Of a DNA stretch of 64,000 nt, positions 17,469 through 26,590 are shown one piece after another. Origin of the DNA: Leptospirales bacterium (GTDB lineage: Bacteria; Spirochaetota; Leptospiria; Leptospirales; Leptonemataceae); assembly GCA_019694685.1 (NCBI GenBank), contig JAIBBM010000008.1, positions 1-64,000 on the forward strand, written 5' to 3'. The notes under the pieces are model-generated. The model saw only the letters and a program-made list of their open reading frames with translations, was not told where the DNA came from and searched no databases. How positions within the stretch are numbered: position 1 is the first letter of the stretch; each line of letters starts with the position of its first letter. The position numbers and the translations under genes were made by a program.

Positions 17469-19470
17469 GATCTTGGCGGCCGTTTTTGCGGTGATCGTCC
17501 TTGCCTTTGCGCTTGCCGGTCCGGTGGAACGTGCTTTTACGCGCAGTCTGCCTCTTGCAGAAATCAAATCACAGATCATTGCTCAGGCCAAAGAGACTGC
17601 GGGGATTGAACTGTCCATTCGAGGCGCACGATTCGAGATTCTTCAGGGCGTGGTGCTCACGGGTGTGAGCGCGCGATTCGGAAATGATCCCGTTTTCTTC
17701 CATGGAGAGAACTTGATCGTTGAGATATCGCCATTCAAGGCAATGAAAAAAAATCTAACTCCGCAGATACGAATTGCGGGTGGCAGAATCGTGCCTGAGA
17801 ATTTACCGCGAGCAAGACTCTTTGAGCTTCTCGATGTACTGAGAAAGAATGAAGGCGGAGATTGGAAGCTTGACTTCGACGGCATCCTGATCGATTCAAA
17901 GCCTGCCAGATACACTCTATCCGGTCGTCTCACTCCGGGAGACAACCGCGTGGACGGGAGGCTGGATGTTTCGCTCAAAGGAAAAAGGGTCATCAAGAGC
18001 GACTTTCGCATTCTCAAAGCTCACCTCGGCAGTAGTTTCAAAGTGAATTCACTTCCGCTTTCGGAAGCAGCTTCTTATTTCCCGAGCATACTGGCAAAAT
18101 CGGCGGGGAGCGTTAGCGGCAAAGGCACTCTTTCGATGGATTCATCTTCCCTTGCCTATGATTTCCATGGAGAAATGGCAGACTTCGAATCTGGAATCGT
18201 TCGCGGGAAGCATGAAGCGCGCATCAATCTAAACGGAGGCCATGTCTGGAAAGAAAACATTGGCCTCATCGCATCTTTTGACATGAGTGATCCAACATTT
18301 TCGATTCGAATGACGGAGAAGCTTGCATCCCAGGGAATTGCTGCGCGCGAGCTCGAAGGTCGAATCCAGTCTCTTCCGTATTTTCAGACGGGAGTATTGA
18401 ATTTCAAAATCAAATCCAGATTTCGTGCTCTCCAGGAAGTGCGAGAACAAATCGAAGAGATCACGGCGAGCCTCGAGAATGCCGCATACATTCCTGCACA
18501 TGATGTCAATTTTCAAATCGATGCTGCGAGCATTTCTCTTTCATCGGATTTGAAATTTGATGCGAAAGGAAAAGCACTCGATCATGCGTTCACACTTCAC
18601 GCTTCGGGTCCCTTTCGTTTTGGAGACAGTCCTGACTTATTTTCCGGTGGTCCGCTTGTGATTGAAGGGGAAGTAGCAACTCTGGATTTACCGCGAATTG
18701 CCCGCGCGATGTTTGGAGCACACTCCCACCTCAAAGGAATCGGCACGGCAGAAGATGCGGAAAAAGCGGAAGACACAGGTCCCCTCTGGACTCAGAGAAG
18801 AAAGACTCAGGCTCAGGCAAACTTGCTCAGCTATTTCAGCATGAATGGATCCATCGTTGCGAAAGGAATCGCGGGCGTTACAAACGAATCCGTCCCCATC
18901 AACATCAGCAAAAATGGCGGAGGAATCAGTGCTCGCGCCGGATACCAGAAGGATGGATTTCGCCTGGAAGGCGATTACGCTCTCGGGTTTGATTCAGACC
19001 TCCCGCACCAGACCATCCATCTGAAGTACGACAACGAGCAAAACAATGTATCCATGGAATATCTAACCGGAGACGAGCAGAGCCCCAGGTCTATATCGCT
19101 GGATTACAACTCATCCATGGATGGACTTCTGCCCGCGGATCTTTTTTTCAAATCTACAAGCACAATGTATTTCCGCGCGCGCGGTGTGGACACTCGCAAG
19201 CTCGATCCAGCGCCTCTTGTTTTTTCCATCGCAGGTATCAAGGATAGCAAGATAGACGAGCTAGAATTCCAGAGAACTACAGAAGGTGGCAGAACCATGT
19301 GGACCCAGGTTCACGCATCCAGGGGAGAGGCAAACTGGACGGGCGCAGGCGACTTCTCCAGCCAGGAAGGCGGCAAAGCTACTTTTTTTGTGAATGCGCC
19401 TGGTGGCTATTCCAGGCGGATTGATCTTGGAGTGACTGAGGCAGGAAAATGGTATCCACGCGAAAACTAG
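17449..19470 (+). CDS. AsmA-like envelope protein
   Basis: A 673-residue protein with one N-terminal membrane segment (MNKKTIM then ILAAVFAVIVLAFALAG) followed by a long periplasmic part of short beta-strands. ELSIRGARFEILQGVVLTGVSARF, PQIRIAGGRIV and the recurring LxGxLxPGDNRVDGRLDVSLKG style repeats resemble AsmA/TamB-like bridge proteins that carry lipids between membranes. Family membership rests on pattern, not on a diagnostic motif. The start is kept at 17449 because it supplies basic residues before the membrane segment. The leftward gene starts inside this coding region. It overlaps the following lipoprotein gene by 22 bases. Confidence 0.65.
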   Translation: MNKKTIMILAAVFAVIVLAFALAGPVERAFTRSLPLAEIKSQIIAQAKETAGIELSIRGARFEILQGVVLTGVSARFGNDPVFFHGENLIVEISPFKAMKKNLTPQIRIAGGRIVPENLPRARLFELLDVLRKNEGGDWKLDFDGILIDSKPARYTLSGRLTPGDNRVDGRLDVSLKGKRVIKSDFRILKAHLGSSFKVNSLPLSEAASYFPSILAKSAGSVSGKGTLSMDSSSLAYDFHGEMADFESGIVRGKHEARINLNGGHVWKENIGLIASFDMSDPTFSIRMTEKLASQGIAARELEGRIQSLPYFQTGVLNFKIKSRFRALQEVREQIEEITASLENAAYIPAHDVNFQIDAASISLSSDLKFDAKGKALDHAFTLHASGPFRFGDSPDLFSGGPLVIEGEVATLDLPRIARAMFGAHSHLKGIGTAEDAEKAEDTGPLWTQRRKTQAQANLLSYFSMNGSIVAKGIAGVTNESVPINISKNGGGISARAGYQKDGFRLEGDYALGFDSDLPHQTIHLKYDNEQNNVSMEYLTGDEQSPRSISLDYNSSMDGLLPADLFFKSTSTMYFRARGVDTRKLDPAPLVFSIAGIKDSKIDELEFQRTTEGGRTMWTQVHASRGEANWTGAGDFSSQEGGKATFFVNAPGGYSRRIDLGVTEAGKWYPREN

Positions 19471-19847
19471 TTCTCGCCTTCTCACTTCTCGCGATGGCAT
19501 GCGGGGGAAAACCCCAGGTAGATCGCGGCCTGTCTGTCTCTCCAGAAAAACTGAGCGGTCGATTTGCCATGGTTCCCAGCGCCACGCAAGAAGAGATTCG
19601 TTTCAAAGAAGACGGGCTCGTAGAAATGAAATCGGAAGAATCATCCGCGAAAGGTCTGTATGCTCTCGACGCATCTTCTCTCAGGTTTCGATTTGAAAAT
19701 GGAGACTATGGAATATTTCTCCGCAGCGCATTTCATCCCAGAGAATGGCGAGGCTTTTACCGCGGTGAAGTGCGCATTCTGAAAAGGCTGGAAGGGGCTA
19801 AAAACCTTGACCGATCTGAATCGGAGGGCACCACTAGCAAGCCATGA
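19449..19847 (+). CDS. small lipoprotein
   Basis: A 132-residue protein with a signal peptide and good lipobox (LLAMAC, Cys18). The mature part has an ISFK-type beta pattern (EEIRFKEDGLVEMKSEE, then LRFRFENGDYGIFLRSAF), suggestive of a small lipocalin-like or lipid-binding fold, but no family is recognised. It overlaps the AsmA-like gene by 22 bases upstream and pgsA by 4 bases downstream, so it is translated as part of the same envelope/lipid operon. Confidence 0.7.
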   Translation: MVSTRKLVLAFSLLAMACGGKPQVDRGLSVSPEKLSGRFAMVPSATQEEIRFKEDGLVEMKSEESSAKGLYALDASSLRFRFENGDYGIFLRSAFHPREWRGFYRGEVRILKRLEGAKNLDRSESEGTTSKP

Positions 19848-20455
19848 AATTCTCAGAGGTGTTTGAAGAGAAGATCTGGAATGCTTCGAACATTCTGACT
19901 ATGACCAGAATGATCCTGCTGCCCGTCTACGTGTGGCTGGGTGGAGCCTACCGGGAAGACCCGGGCGGCCCCATGCTGTGGGTCCTCCTCTCTTTGATTT
20001 CCGGCGCTGTGATCTCTGATTTCTTAGATGGATTTTTGGCGCGCAAACTGCATCAGATTACAAAACTAGGCCAGTATCTGGATCCCATCTCAGACAAGAC
20101 GGTGACTCTGGTGGCCATGCTCGACTGCGCCCTCCACTATGGATTCCCGTGGTTTGTTTTTGGGTTCTGCGTATTTCGGGAAATACTCGGTGTCTGGGTC
20201 GGATCCTACCTCTATTTCAAGAGAGATATGCAGGGAAGCCCCAATATGTGGGGTAAATTTGGAGTGGGAGCCGTGGCCCTTTCTGTGATCTGGCACGTTC
20301 TGACTCCGTACTTCAAATTGAAGGGTCTTACTGGAATCTGGCTCGACGCATGGATTTCTGCTGCTCTTATTTTCTTCATATTCCTGGCAGGAATGATCGC
20401 CTATGGGCGAACCTACTGGCGAATTATCCTTCACGGTAAAACTAAATCTACTTGA
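19844..20455 (+). CDS. pgsA: CDP-diacylglycerol-glycerol-3-phosphate phosphatidyltransferase
   Basis: A 203-residue inner-membrane enzyme of the CDP-alcohol phosphatidyltransferase family; it should make phosphatidylglycerophosphate, the first committed step to phosphatidylglycerol. The family motif is intact: DGFLAR, then G and D in LGQYLDPISDK (DGx2ARx8Gx3Dx3D). NILTMTRMILLPVYVWLG at the N-terminus is typical of PgsA. Other CDP-alcohol transferases (for example cardiolipin synthase of the same fold) cannot be excluded. The ATG overlaps the stop of the preceding lipoprotein gene. Confidence 0.85.
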   Translation: MKFSEVFEEKIWNASNILTMTRMILLPVYVWLGGAYREDPGGPMLWVLLSLISGAVISDFLDGFLARKLHQITKLGQYLDPISDKTVTLVAMLDCALHYGFPWFVFGFCVFREILGVWVGSYLYFKRDMQGSPNMWGKFGVGAVALSVIWHVLTPYFKLKGLTGIWLDAWISAALIFFIFLAGMIAYGRTYWRIILHGKTKST

Positions 20456-20481
20456 CAAATGTTACCTAGTTCTGGTATGGC
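20452..20481 (+). promoter_or_regulatory. candidate recA promoter
   Basis: TTGACA at 20452-20457 is a perfect -35 box, followed after 18 bases by TATGGC at 20476-20481 as a weaker -10. The -35 overlaps the pgsA stop codon. I could not find a convincing LexA-type operator beside it. Confidence 0.45.
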
Positions 20482-20507
20482 TTTTTATGTCACACCGGTC
20501 AAATAGG

Positions 20508-20561
20508 ATGGCAAAAAAGATTGGCTGCAACTTCCTGGAAGAGCAGCCCGAGGAGATGTAA
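20508..20561 (+). CDS. possible 17-residue leader ORF directly before recA
   Basis: An ATG at 20508 opens a frame MAKKIGCNFLEEQPEEM that ends with TAA at 20559-20561, immediately followed by the recA ATG. Its last codons contain the recA Shine-Dalgarno (GAGGAG, near 20549-20555). Only a weak TAGG lies before its own start. It could be a translated leader coupled to recA, or chance; nothing but position supports it. Confidence 0.3.
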   Translation: MAKKIGCNFLEEQPEEM

Positions 20562-21707
20562 ATGGCTACGAAGGCAAGGAAACTGGAAGTGGTAGAGACC
20601 AGAAGACCGGACCGCAATGCTCCCAATCCTCAGTTAGAGGAACGCAAAAAGGCGGTGGTGGGAGCCATCCAGCAAATTGAAAAGCAATTTGGGAAAGGCT
20701 CCATCATGAAACTGGGAGATGAGAGTGCTTTTCAAGAAGTGGGAACCATCCCCACAGGAGCGCTCACTCTGGATATGGCTCTTGGAGTCGGCGGACTTCC
20801 GCGCGGTCGCATTGTAGAAATCTTTGGACCTGAATCATCCGGCAAGACAACTGTTTGTCTTTCCACAGTCGCGCATGCACAGAAGGCGGGGGGCATTGCA
20901 GCCTACGTGGATGCAGAGCATGCACTGGATCCGCAGTTCGCGCGAAAGCTAGGAGTCAACATTGATGACCTGCTGGTCGCGCAACCGGACAATGGAGAAG
21001 AGGCTCTTGAAATTGCTGAGTCTCTAGTGCGGTCCAATGCCGTGGATATTGTGGTCGTGGATTCAGTGGCAGCACTCGTTCCAAAAGCAGAACTGGAAGG
21101 AAACATGGGAGATGCGCAAATGGGTCTTCATGCAAGACTCATGAGCCAGGCCATGCGAAAGCTCACAGGCACTATTTCAAGATCCAACACTACTGTGATC
21201 TTCGTGAATCAGATTCGCAACAAGATCGGTGTGATGTTCGGTTCTCCTGAAACAACCACAGGTGGAAACGCATTGAAGTTCTATGCTTCTATCCGTCTGG
21301 ACATTCGCCGCACTGAAACTCTCAAGAAGGGAGATGAGGCATACGGAAATCGTGTGAGAGTCAAAGTAGTGAAAAACAAAATGGCTCCTCCCTTCCGCCA
21401 GGCAGAATTTGATATTCTGTTTGATTCAGGAATCAGCCGAGAAGGCTGCCTTCTGGATCTGGGCACTTCACTTGGTATACTGGAAAGAACCGGAACCTGG
21501 TATTCCTACAAAGGGGACCGAGTAGGCCAGGGTCGCGAGAATACTTGCCAGTATCTGCGCGAAAATCCAAAAACCGCCGATCAGGTGGAACAGGAAATTC
21601 GCCAGAAACATAAAGAAAAAGACAGCCTCTTAAAAAAAGAGGCTGCTGGTAAACCTCCAGAAATGGAGATCGACGAAGAAACGGGAGAGATTATTCCGCC
21701 TGAATGA
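20562..21707 (+). CDS. recA: recombinase RecA
   Basis: A 381-residue strand-exchange protein and SOS co-protease. Walker [10 protein letters not shown], the [13 protein letters not shown] loop, Walker [14 protein letters not shown], loop L1 region [20 protein letters not shown] and loop L2 [26 protein letters not shown] are all present. The N-terminus carries an extension of about 28 residues before the core and the C-terminal tail is acidic ([15 protein letters not shown]). Shine-Dalgarno GAGGAG lies 7 bases upstream. It overlaps argC by 4 bases, so the two are probably co-transcribed. Confidence 0.98.
   Translation: MATKARKLEVVETRRPDRNAPNPQLEERKKAVVGAIQQIEKQFGKGSIMKLGDESAFQEVGTIPTGALTLDMALGVGGLPRGRIVEIFGPESSGKTTVCLSTVAHAQKAGGIAAYVDAEHALDPQFARKLGVNIDDLLVAQPDNGEEALEIAESLVRSNAVDIVVVDSVAALVPKAELEGNMGDAQMGLHARLMSQAMRKLTGTISRSNTTVIFVNQIRNKIGVMFGSPETTTGGNALKFYASIRLDIRRTETLKKGDEAYGNRVRVKVVKNKMAPPFRQAEFDILFDSGISREGCLLDLGTSLGILERTGTWYSYKGDRVGQGRENTCQYLRENPKTADQVEQEIRQKHKEKDSLLKKEAAGKPPEMEIDEETGEIIPPE
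21623..21645. other. perfect hairpin inside recA
   Basis: Arms CAGCCTCTT (21623-21631) and AAGAGGCTG (21637-21645) pair over 9 bases with a 5-base A loop. On the - strand the hairpin is followed by TCTTTTTCTTT, which gives it the look of an antisense terminator. On the + strand no T run follows. Confidence 0.5.
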
Positions 21708-22720
21708 CTGAGCCGATAGCCAGAAAAGCTGCCGTATTGGGCGCGGCGGGGTTTACGGGGAAAGAACTTCTTCGCATTCTCGCCGCGCACCCTCTTTTTG
21801 AAGTTTCCCATGTCACTTCTGACAAGCATGTCGGGAAAACACTGGTAGAGACATTCCCTGATTTACCCAGACCAAAGAAAAATCTAACGTTCCAGTTGCA
21901 CAGCGATCCGATTCCCCAGGATGCTTTTGTATTTCTGGCCACTCCCAACGAGGTTTCTCTAGAAAGAGTCCCTGAGTTACGAAAAAAGGGTCATCGCGTA
22001 GTCGACTTGAGCGGTGCGTTTCGTTTGCACGATCCAGCACAGTTCAAGGAATTTTACAAACTGGATCACAACGCAATGGACACGATGAAGGAATGCGTGT
22101 ATGGGATTCCGGAACTCTATCGCCAGAAGATTCGCACTGCCAACCTGATTGCAAACCCCGGTTGCTTTCCAACTGGAGTGATCTTCCCTCTTTCTATCCT
22201 CCAGGAATTTGCAGAGGATATGGTTGGAGTTTCTATTGATGCGAAATCTGGAGTTTCTGGCGCCGGAGGGCGCGTAGAAGATGGAGGATTTTCTTATTCA
22301 TCCGTTTACGAAAACTTTCGCGCATACAAGATTCTAGGGCACCAGCACTGGCCAGAAATAAAAGAATACTCAGCCGCAGGAAAGCTTGCGGACAAAATCG
22401 TTTTTACTCCCCATCTCTTGCCTCTCTTTCGGGGAATTTTATCCACGATCACAATCTTCTGGAAGAAAATGCCTGAACTCGCAGAAAAGTTCGCACATGC
22501 GTGCGAAGGTGAGCCATTTGTTCGCCTTTTGTCTGCGCCAGAAGATGTACAGCTCGCGCGAATCCAGCACACAAACTACATCGACGTTGGAATTAGATCA
22601 CGCGGAAATGTCACCGTGATTGTAACCGCGATCGACAATCTGGTAAAGGGTGCTGCGGGTCAGGCCATACAGAATTTGAATTTGATGGCGGGTCTGGATG
22701 AAACGCTCGGTTTAGTATAG
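21704..22720 (+). CDS. argC: N-acetyl-gamma-glutamyl-phosphate reductase
   Basis: A 338-residue enzyme that reduces N-acetylglutamyl phosphate to the semialdehyde in arginine synthesis, using NADPH. The nucleotide-binding loop [18 protein letters not shown] is at the N-terminus; the catalytic cysteine sits in [24 protein letters not shown] and HQHWPEI are conserved family blocks, and [16 protein letters not shown] matches the substrate region. No other arg gene is nearby. Its ATG overlaps the recA stop (ATGA). Confidence 0.95.
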   Translation: MTEPIARKAAVLGAAGFTGKELLRILAAHPLFEVSHVTSDKHVGKTLVETFPDLPRPKKNLTFQLHSDPIPQDAFVFLATPNEVSLERVPELRKKGHRVVDLSGAFRLHDPAQFKEFYKLDHNAMDTMKECVYGIPELYRQKIRTANLIANPGCFPTGVIFPLSILQEFAEDMVGVSIDAKSGVSGAGGRVEDGGFSYSSVYENFRAYKILGHQHWPEIKEYSAAGKLADKIVFTPHLLPLFRGILSTITIFWKKMPELAEKFAHACEGEPFVRLLSAPEDVQLARIQHTNYIDVGIRSRGNVTVIVTAIDNLVKGAAGQAIQNLNLMAGLDETLGLV

Positions 22721-22759
22721 AACTTGACGCACGACCCTGGCACCGTTTTGCTGAATGAA

Positions 22760-22831
22760 CGGGATGTAGCGCAGGGGTAGCGCACACGTCTGGGGGGCGT
22801 GCGGTCGCTGGTTCAAATCCAGTCATCCCGA
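22760..22831 (+). tRNA. tRNA-Pro (anticodon GGG)
   Basis: A full cloverleaf can be drawn: acceptor CGGGATG / CATCCCG (22760-22766, 22824-22830), D stem GCGC/GCGC, anticodon stem CACGT/GCGTG with loop CTGGGGG (anticodon GGG), and T arm GCTGG-TTCAAAT-CCAGT. The discriminator is A at 22831; CCA is not encoded. A weak TTGACG lies at 22724-22729 upstream. Confidence 0.93.
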
Positions 22832-22840
22832 TTTGTTTCA

Positions 22841-22870
22841 AAAAAAAGGCCGGGTTTTCCCGGCCTTTTT
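22841..22870. terminator. bidirectional rho-independent terminator after tRNA-Pro
   Basis: Stem GGCCGGG (22848-22854) and CCCGGCC (22859-22865) with loop TTTT. Five T follow on the + strand and seven A precede it, so it also works leftward for the convergent acyl-CoA dehydrogenase gene. Confidence 0.9.
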
Positions 22871-22894
22871 GCGTTCAGATGCTGGGAGTTCCCA

Positions 22895-24649
22895 TCACGC
22901 TGTCACAAGAGAACCTGCGTTTTTGATTTTCGTGGTGTTTGCAGCACAGATAGCCTGACTGTCTGAATTGTATAGCTTTGCAATTCTAAGTCTGTCCGCA
23001 CGATCCGCGCCCTGCTGGCGGGATGCGGCGCGTTCCAGAAGCATTCCAGCAATGAGGCGAGCAGACATCTCTACGAGTTCAAAAGAGAGCATGTCGCGCG
23101 AATCGCCGTCGCTGATGGATTTGTAAGCAGTGATTGCGTCTTCCAGAGTGGCGCGGATCTGAGTGAGCTCCGCAGACGGCTGGAATTTTGCCATTTCTTC
23201 GTCCAGGTAAGCGCGCAGGTGACCTGCCGGAGCCATGCCAGCCACAACGCCACCAATGGATGCAACAACCTGGAGCTGTGTGGTTCCTTCGTAGATGTTG
23301 GTGATGCGAGCGTCGCGGAAGATTCGAGATACATCGTAGTCTTCTGTGTAACCGGACCCGCCATGAATCTGAACGGCGTCATACGCCACTTTGTTGCACA
23401 TTTCGCTGGTGTAGTATTTGGAGAGCGGTGTGAAGTAGTTGGCGAGTTTTTCCCACTTGCGCACTTGCTCGTCCTTGCGAACTTCGCGGTCTGGAAGGCC
23501 ACTGTGTTCGAGTCTTTCCAGTCTCCACAGATACATGTCAACGGTTCGTGAGGCCTCAATGAGGAGGCATCGCATAGCAGCTGTTTCGCGCTCCATCAGA
23601 TCCAGCATTTTTCGCACAGCCGGGATCTTGTCGATGGTCTTGCCAAACTGCACTCTCTCTGATGCATATTTCTTAGCTTCAAAGTAAGCCGCACTTCCAA
23701 TTCCCATTGCCTGGGCTGCGATAGAGAGGCGCGCAGTGTTCATCATTCCCATCGCATACTTCACAAGACCCTGGCTTTCTTCGCCAATTAGTTCACCGGG
23801 GCTGTTGTCATAGACTACTTCGCAGGTAGGTGAGCAGTGAAGGCCCATTTTCTTTTCAATGCTTGCGACGTGAACATCTTTGCCGTGCACAAGGAAAAAC
23901 GAAAGTCCGCGCGCGCCACTGGTCGGTGATCCGGTGCGTGCCAGAGTCAGAATTACGGAAGGAGTTCCTGCAAATCCGCATGCATGCGTGATGAATCTTT
24001 TTGTTCCAGTCAGGCGCCATATTCCGTCCGCGCCTTTTTCGGCTTTTGTTTGCACGCCAGGGAGATCTGAACCGTAATTTGGTTCTGTGAGCGCCATGGC
24101 ACCTGTGAGTTCACCGGATGCCATAAGCGGCACATACTTGTCAGACATTTCTTTGGACGCGAATCGTTCGATTGTTTCTGCGAGATTCGCGCAACCAAGA
24201 GCAATGGCCAGAGATGCATCTGCCCTTCCTAGAAGTTCCATCATCAAAGCTTGAACCGTGCAAGGAATTCCCAGGCCGCCGCGACGACGGCTGATTCCGT
24301 AAGGCTGCAGGCCTGTTTCCTGAACGGCTTTGTATGCTTTGATCATTGCATCCGGGAACGTGACGTTGCCGCTGTCATATTTCAGACCGATTCGGTCCAT
24401 TTCAGCTGCCAACGAAGCGACAGTCGTTCCTGTAATGTCGCCCAGATTCTCTAGAAGGGTTCTGTAGTATTCGATTGCGTCTTCGTAGTTGGAGGGTGCG
24501 TACTGCAGATGTTCGTTGCTTGTCTTTTTGTATTCCTCTGCGTCTGCAAAACCGTTCTCAAATGCATCTACGATTTCTTTCCAATCAATGATATCGCTGA
24601 ATTGCTTCTTTAGGTCTTCATTTGTATTGAAGTAATTGTTCTGAATCAT
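22895..24649 (-). CDS. acyl-CoA dehydrogenase
   Basis: A 584-residue FAD enzyme for the first oxidation of acyl-CoA. Conserved blocks: [12 protein letters not shown] at the flavin site, [30 protein letters not shown], and [10 protein letters not shown] with the catalytic base Glu. It is longer than the usual 380 residues, with an N-terminal helical part of about 90 residues and a C-terminal helical domain of about 110 residues, as in the long-chain/VLCAD-like group. SD GGGGAG lies just before the ATG. The gene is alone, bounded by terminators on both sides. Confidence 0.93.
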   Translation of the reverse strand: MIQNNYFNTNEDLKKQFSDIIDWKEIVDAFENGFADAEEYKKTSNEHLQYAPSNYEDAIEYYRTLLENLGDITGTTVASLAAEMDRIGLKYDSGNVTFPDAMIKAYKAVQETGLQPYGISRRRGGLGIPCTVQALMMELLGRADASLAIALGCANLAETIERFASKEMSDKYVPLMASGELTGAMALTEPNYGSDLPGVQTKAEKGADGIWRLTGTKRFITHACGFAGTPSVILTLARTGSPTSGARGLSFFLVHGKDVHVASIEKKMGLHCSPTCEVVYDNSPGELIGEESQGLVKYAMGMMNTARLSIAAQAMGIGSAAYFEAKKYASERVQFGKTIDKIPAVRKMLDLMERETAAMRCLLIEASRTVDMYLWRLERLEHSGLPDREVRKDEQVRKWEKLANYFTPLSKYYTSEMCNKVAYDAVQIHGGSGYTEDYDVSRIFRDARITNIYEGTTQLQVVASIGGVVAGMAPAGHLRAYLDEEMAKFQPSAELTQIRATLEDAITAYKSISDGDSRDMLSFELVEMSARLIAGMLLERAASRQQGADRADRLRIAKLYNSDSQAICAANTTKIKNAGSLVTA

Positions 24650-24684
24650 GCAATGCTCCCCGGAATAACACCGTGTCAGTCGAG

Positions 24685-24707
24685 AAAAAAACCGGCAGAT
24701 ACCCGGT
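24685..24707 (-). terminator. terminator of the cheB transcript
   Basis: On the - strand, ACCGG (24707-24703) and CCGGT (24695-24691) enclose a 7-base loop, followed by at least six T (24690-24685). It separates the long uvrA-cheR-cheB run from the acyl-CoA dehydrogenase gene. Confidence 0.55.
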
Positions 24708-24737
24708 CAATTGCGATTAATGGCATCACGCCCGGGC

Positions 24738-25784
24738 TTATCGCGCGAGTTTAAGGATTTCTGCGGCTATCTTGTCAATGGGAAGCACGAGTTCCGCGGC
24801 TCCCAGTTTGATTGCTTCCTGGGGCATCCCGAACACAACGGATGTGGCCTGATCCTGGGCAATCGTACGCGCGCCCTTGTCTTTGAGCGATAGCAGTCCT
24901 TGCGAACCGTCTCCACCCATACCTGTAAGAATGACACCGATGAAACTGGTCCCTCCCAGCTTCGCCGCGGATTCAAACAAAACATCCACGCTTGGCCTGT
25001 GGCGATTCACGTAGTCCCCGCTGCGAACGACTGCTTCCAGACCCGTGGCAGTTCTTTTGATTTCCATATGCTGGTTTCCCGGAGCAATCAGCACCCTGCC
25101 AGGCATGATTGGATCTCCATTTTGAGCTTCGCGCACAGACATTCGCATGCTCTTGTCCAGGCGATCCGCGAAAGCATGTGTAAATTTTTCTGGCATGTGC
25201 TGCACGATTAGAACCGCCGGACAATCAGCCGGCAGTCCGCTTAACACCTGTTCGATGGCCATGGTTCCACCGGTGGATGCGCCCAGCACAACCATTCTTT
25301 TGTAGCTTGTGTGTACCGCCGGCTTATCTGCCGCTGGTTCCGGTGCTCTGGGAGGAAGGTCCTGTGCATCGATTGGCTTGAGCTGAGATTGCGAGGCACC
25401 ACGGACTGCATCCACAATGCGATCTCTGCTTTCTTCGAGGAATTCCTTTGTTCCCATCTTCGGTTTTGAAATAATGGAAACCGCACCTGCGGCCATCGCC
25501 TGCATGGCGACAGAAGTTCCTTCCGCAGTCAGAGAAGAGCAAATGACACACGGAGTTGGATGATCGCGCATCAGAGTTTTTAAAAAATCAATTCCGTTCA
25601 TGCGCGGCATTTCAATGTCGAGAACAATGACATCCGGCCATCTTTTCTTCATCTTCTCCATCGCAAAGATTGGATCACCTGCAGTTGCGATGACTTCAAT
25701 GTCAGAGACAGAAGTGAGTACAGTGGTAAGGACCGTGCGAACAACGGCAGAATCATCCACAATCATCACGCCGATTTTCTTCAT
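24738..25784 (-). CDS. cheB: chemotaxis protein-glutamate methylesterase CheB
   Basis: A 348-residue protein that removes methyl groups from (and can deamidate) chemoreceptors when phosphorylated. The receiver domain has the DD pair at 10-11, phosphoacceptor Asp56 (VLDIEMPRMNG) and Lys108. The methylesterase domain has catalytic Ser170 (GASTGG), His196 (QHMP) and Asp292 (GMGGDG), matching the E. coli triad. The start overlaps the cheR stop by 4 bases. Together the pair sets the methylation level, but no cheA, cheW or receptor gene is in the window. Confidence 0.97.
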   Translation of the reverse strand: MKKIGVMIVDDSAVVRTVLTTVLTSVSDIEVIATAGDPIFAMEKMKKRWPDVIVLDIEMPRMNGIDFLKTLMRDHPTPCVICSSLTAEGTSVAMQAMAAGAVSIISKPKMGTKEFLEESRDRIVDAVRGASQSQLKPIDAQDLPPRAPEPAADKPAVHTSYKRMVVLGASTGGTMAIEQVLSGLPADCPAVLIVQHMPEKFTHAFADRLDKSMRMSVREAQNGDPIMPGRVLIAPGNQHMEIKRTATGLEAVVRSGDYVNRHRPSVDVLFESAAKLGGTSFIGVILTGMGGDGSQGLLSLKDKGARTIAQDQATSVVFGMPQEAIKLGAAELVLPIDKIAAEILKLAR

Positions 25785-26590
25785 TGCTTTCTCCGATAAA
25801 CGTTTGGTCCGGCGCTGACGAGTGACGTTGTAATTCCCAGCAGAGATTCAGCCGATCCAATGATCAGGCAGCCGTCTCTGGAAAGCAATGGTGCAATGCT
25901 TTCTATAATGCGTGATCTGGTTGGCTGATCGAAGTAGATCATCACATTTCGCAGAAACACGAAATCAAAAGAACCCAGAGACCTTGGGATTTCAAGCAGA
26001 TTCACCTGCCTGAATTCAACATGCCGCTTGAGTTCGGGAATGATCGTGAATGTTCCTTCGTTGCTGCGCACTCCTCTCAAACAATATTTCTTTAAGAGAT
26101 CGAGCGGAATCGTGGCGGCACGATCCATCGCATAAACTGCCCTTGTGGCTCGGTCCAGAATTCTTTGAGATATGTCACTTCCAAGGATTTGAAAGGAGCC
26201 ATTCACTCCGAGCACTTCCGCACAAATCATGGCCATCGAATAGGCTTCTTCTCCGGAGCTGGAGGCGGCGCTCCACAGGGAATAGCTTTTGCCCTGGCCA
26301 CTGGTTCTTTGCAGCTCGCTTTTTAAGAAAGCAAGATGCGCATCTTCGCGAAAAAATCTGGTTTCATTCGTCGTCAGAAGATCCGTCATGTGCTGGCTTT
26401 CGTTGGGATCCGTTTTGACAAGCCTCAGATATTCGCTGAAGGATTTCATCCCATAGTGGCGCAACCTGGGTAGTAGCCTGCTTGCAACGAGAGGCTTTTT
26501 TGTATCATTCAAGGAAATGCCTGTCAGCTCGTACAGGAGTCTCTGATACTGCGCAAATTCTTGCGCAGAGATTTCAGGACTTTGCCACAT
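25781..26590 (-). CDS. cheR: chemotaxis protein methyltransferase CheR
   Basis: A 269-residue S-adenosylmethionine-dependent enzyme that methylates receptor glutamates. Helical N-terminal domain (about 1-75), then the methyltransferase fold with LWSAASSSGEEAYSMAM (the usual form is WSAGCSTGEEPYS, so Cys-Ser-Thr has become Ser-Ser-Ser), ILGSDISQRIL, and FDFVFLRNVMIYFD with the family NVxIYF motif. No pentapeptide-binding insertion is evident. The ATG overlaps the uvrA stop by one base (TGATG). Confidence 0.95.
   Translation of the reverse strand: MWQSPEISAQEFAQYQRLLYELTGISLNDTKKPLVASRLLPRLRHYGMKSFSEYLRLVKTDPNESQHMTDLLTTNETRFFREDAHLAFLKSELQRTSGQGKSYSLWSAASSSGEEAYSMAMICAEVLGVNGSFQILGSDISQRILDRATRAVYAMDRAATIPLDLLKKYCLRGVRSNEGTFTIIPELKRHVEFRQVNLLEIPRSLGSFDFVFLRNVMIYFDQPTRSRIIESIAPLLSRDGCLIIGSAESLLGITTSLVSAGPNVYRRKQ

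Noticed and set aside
17450..17579. Start of the Omp85-fusion gene at 17450 (MSPAPIF) or at 17579 (MICDLIS)
   Set aside because: The first removes the hydrophobic export stretch; the second gives a long odd basic N-terminus. Start at 17468 is used as a compromise, but it is not proved.
20452..20561. LexA/SOS box before recA
   Set aside because: I looked for palindromic operators of the TTTG-N5-CAAA and GAAC-N4-GTTC types and found none that were clear.
21631..21638. Programmed frameshift at the A7 run in recA
   Set aside because: The A run is not followed by a downstream stem (the stem flanks it), and the frame gives a normal acidic RecA tail.
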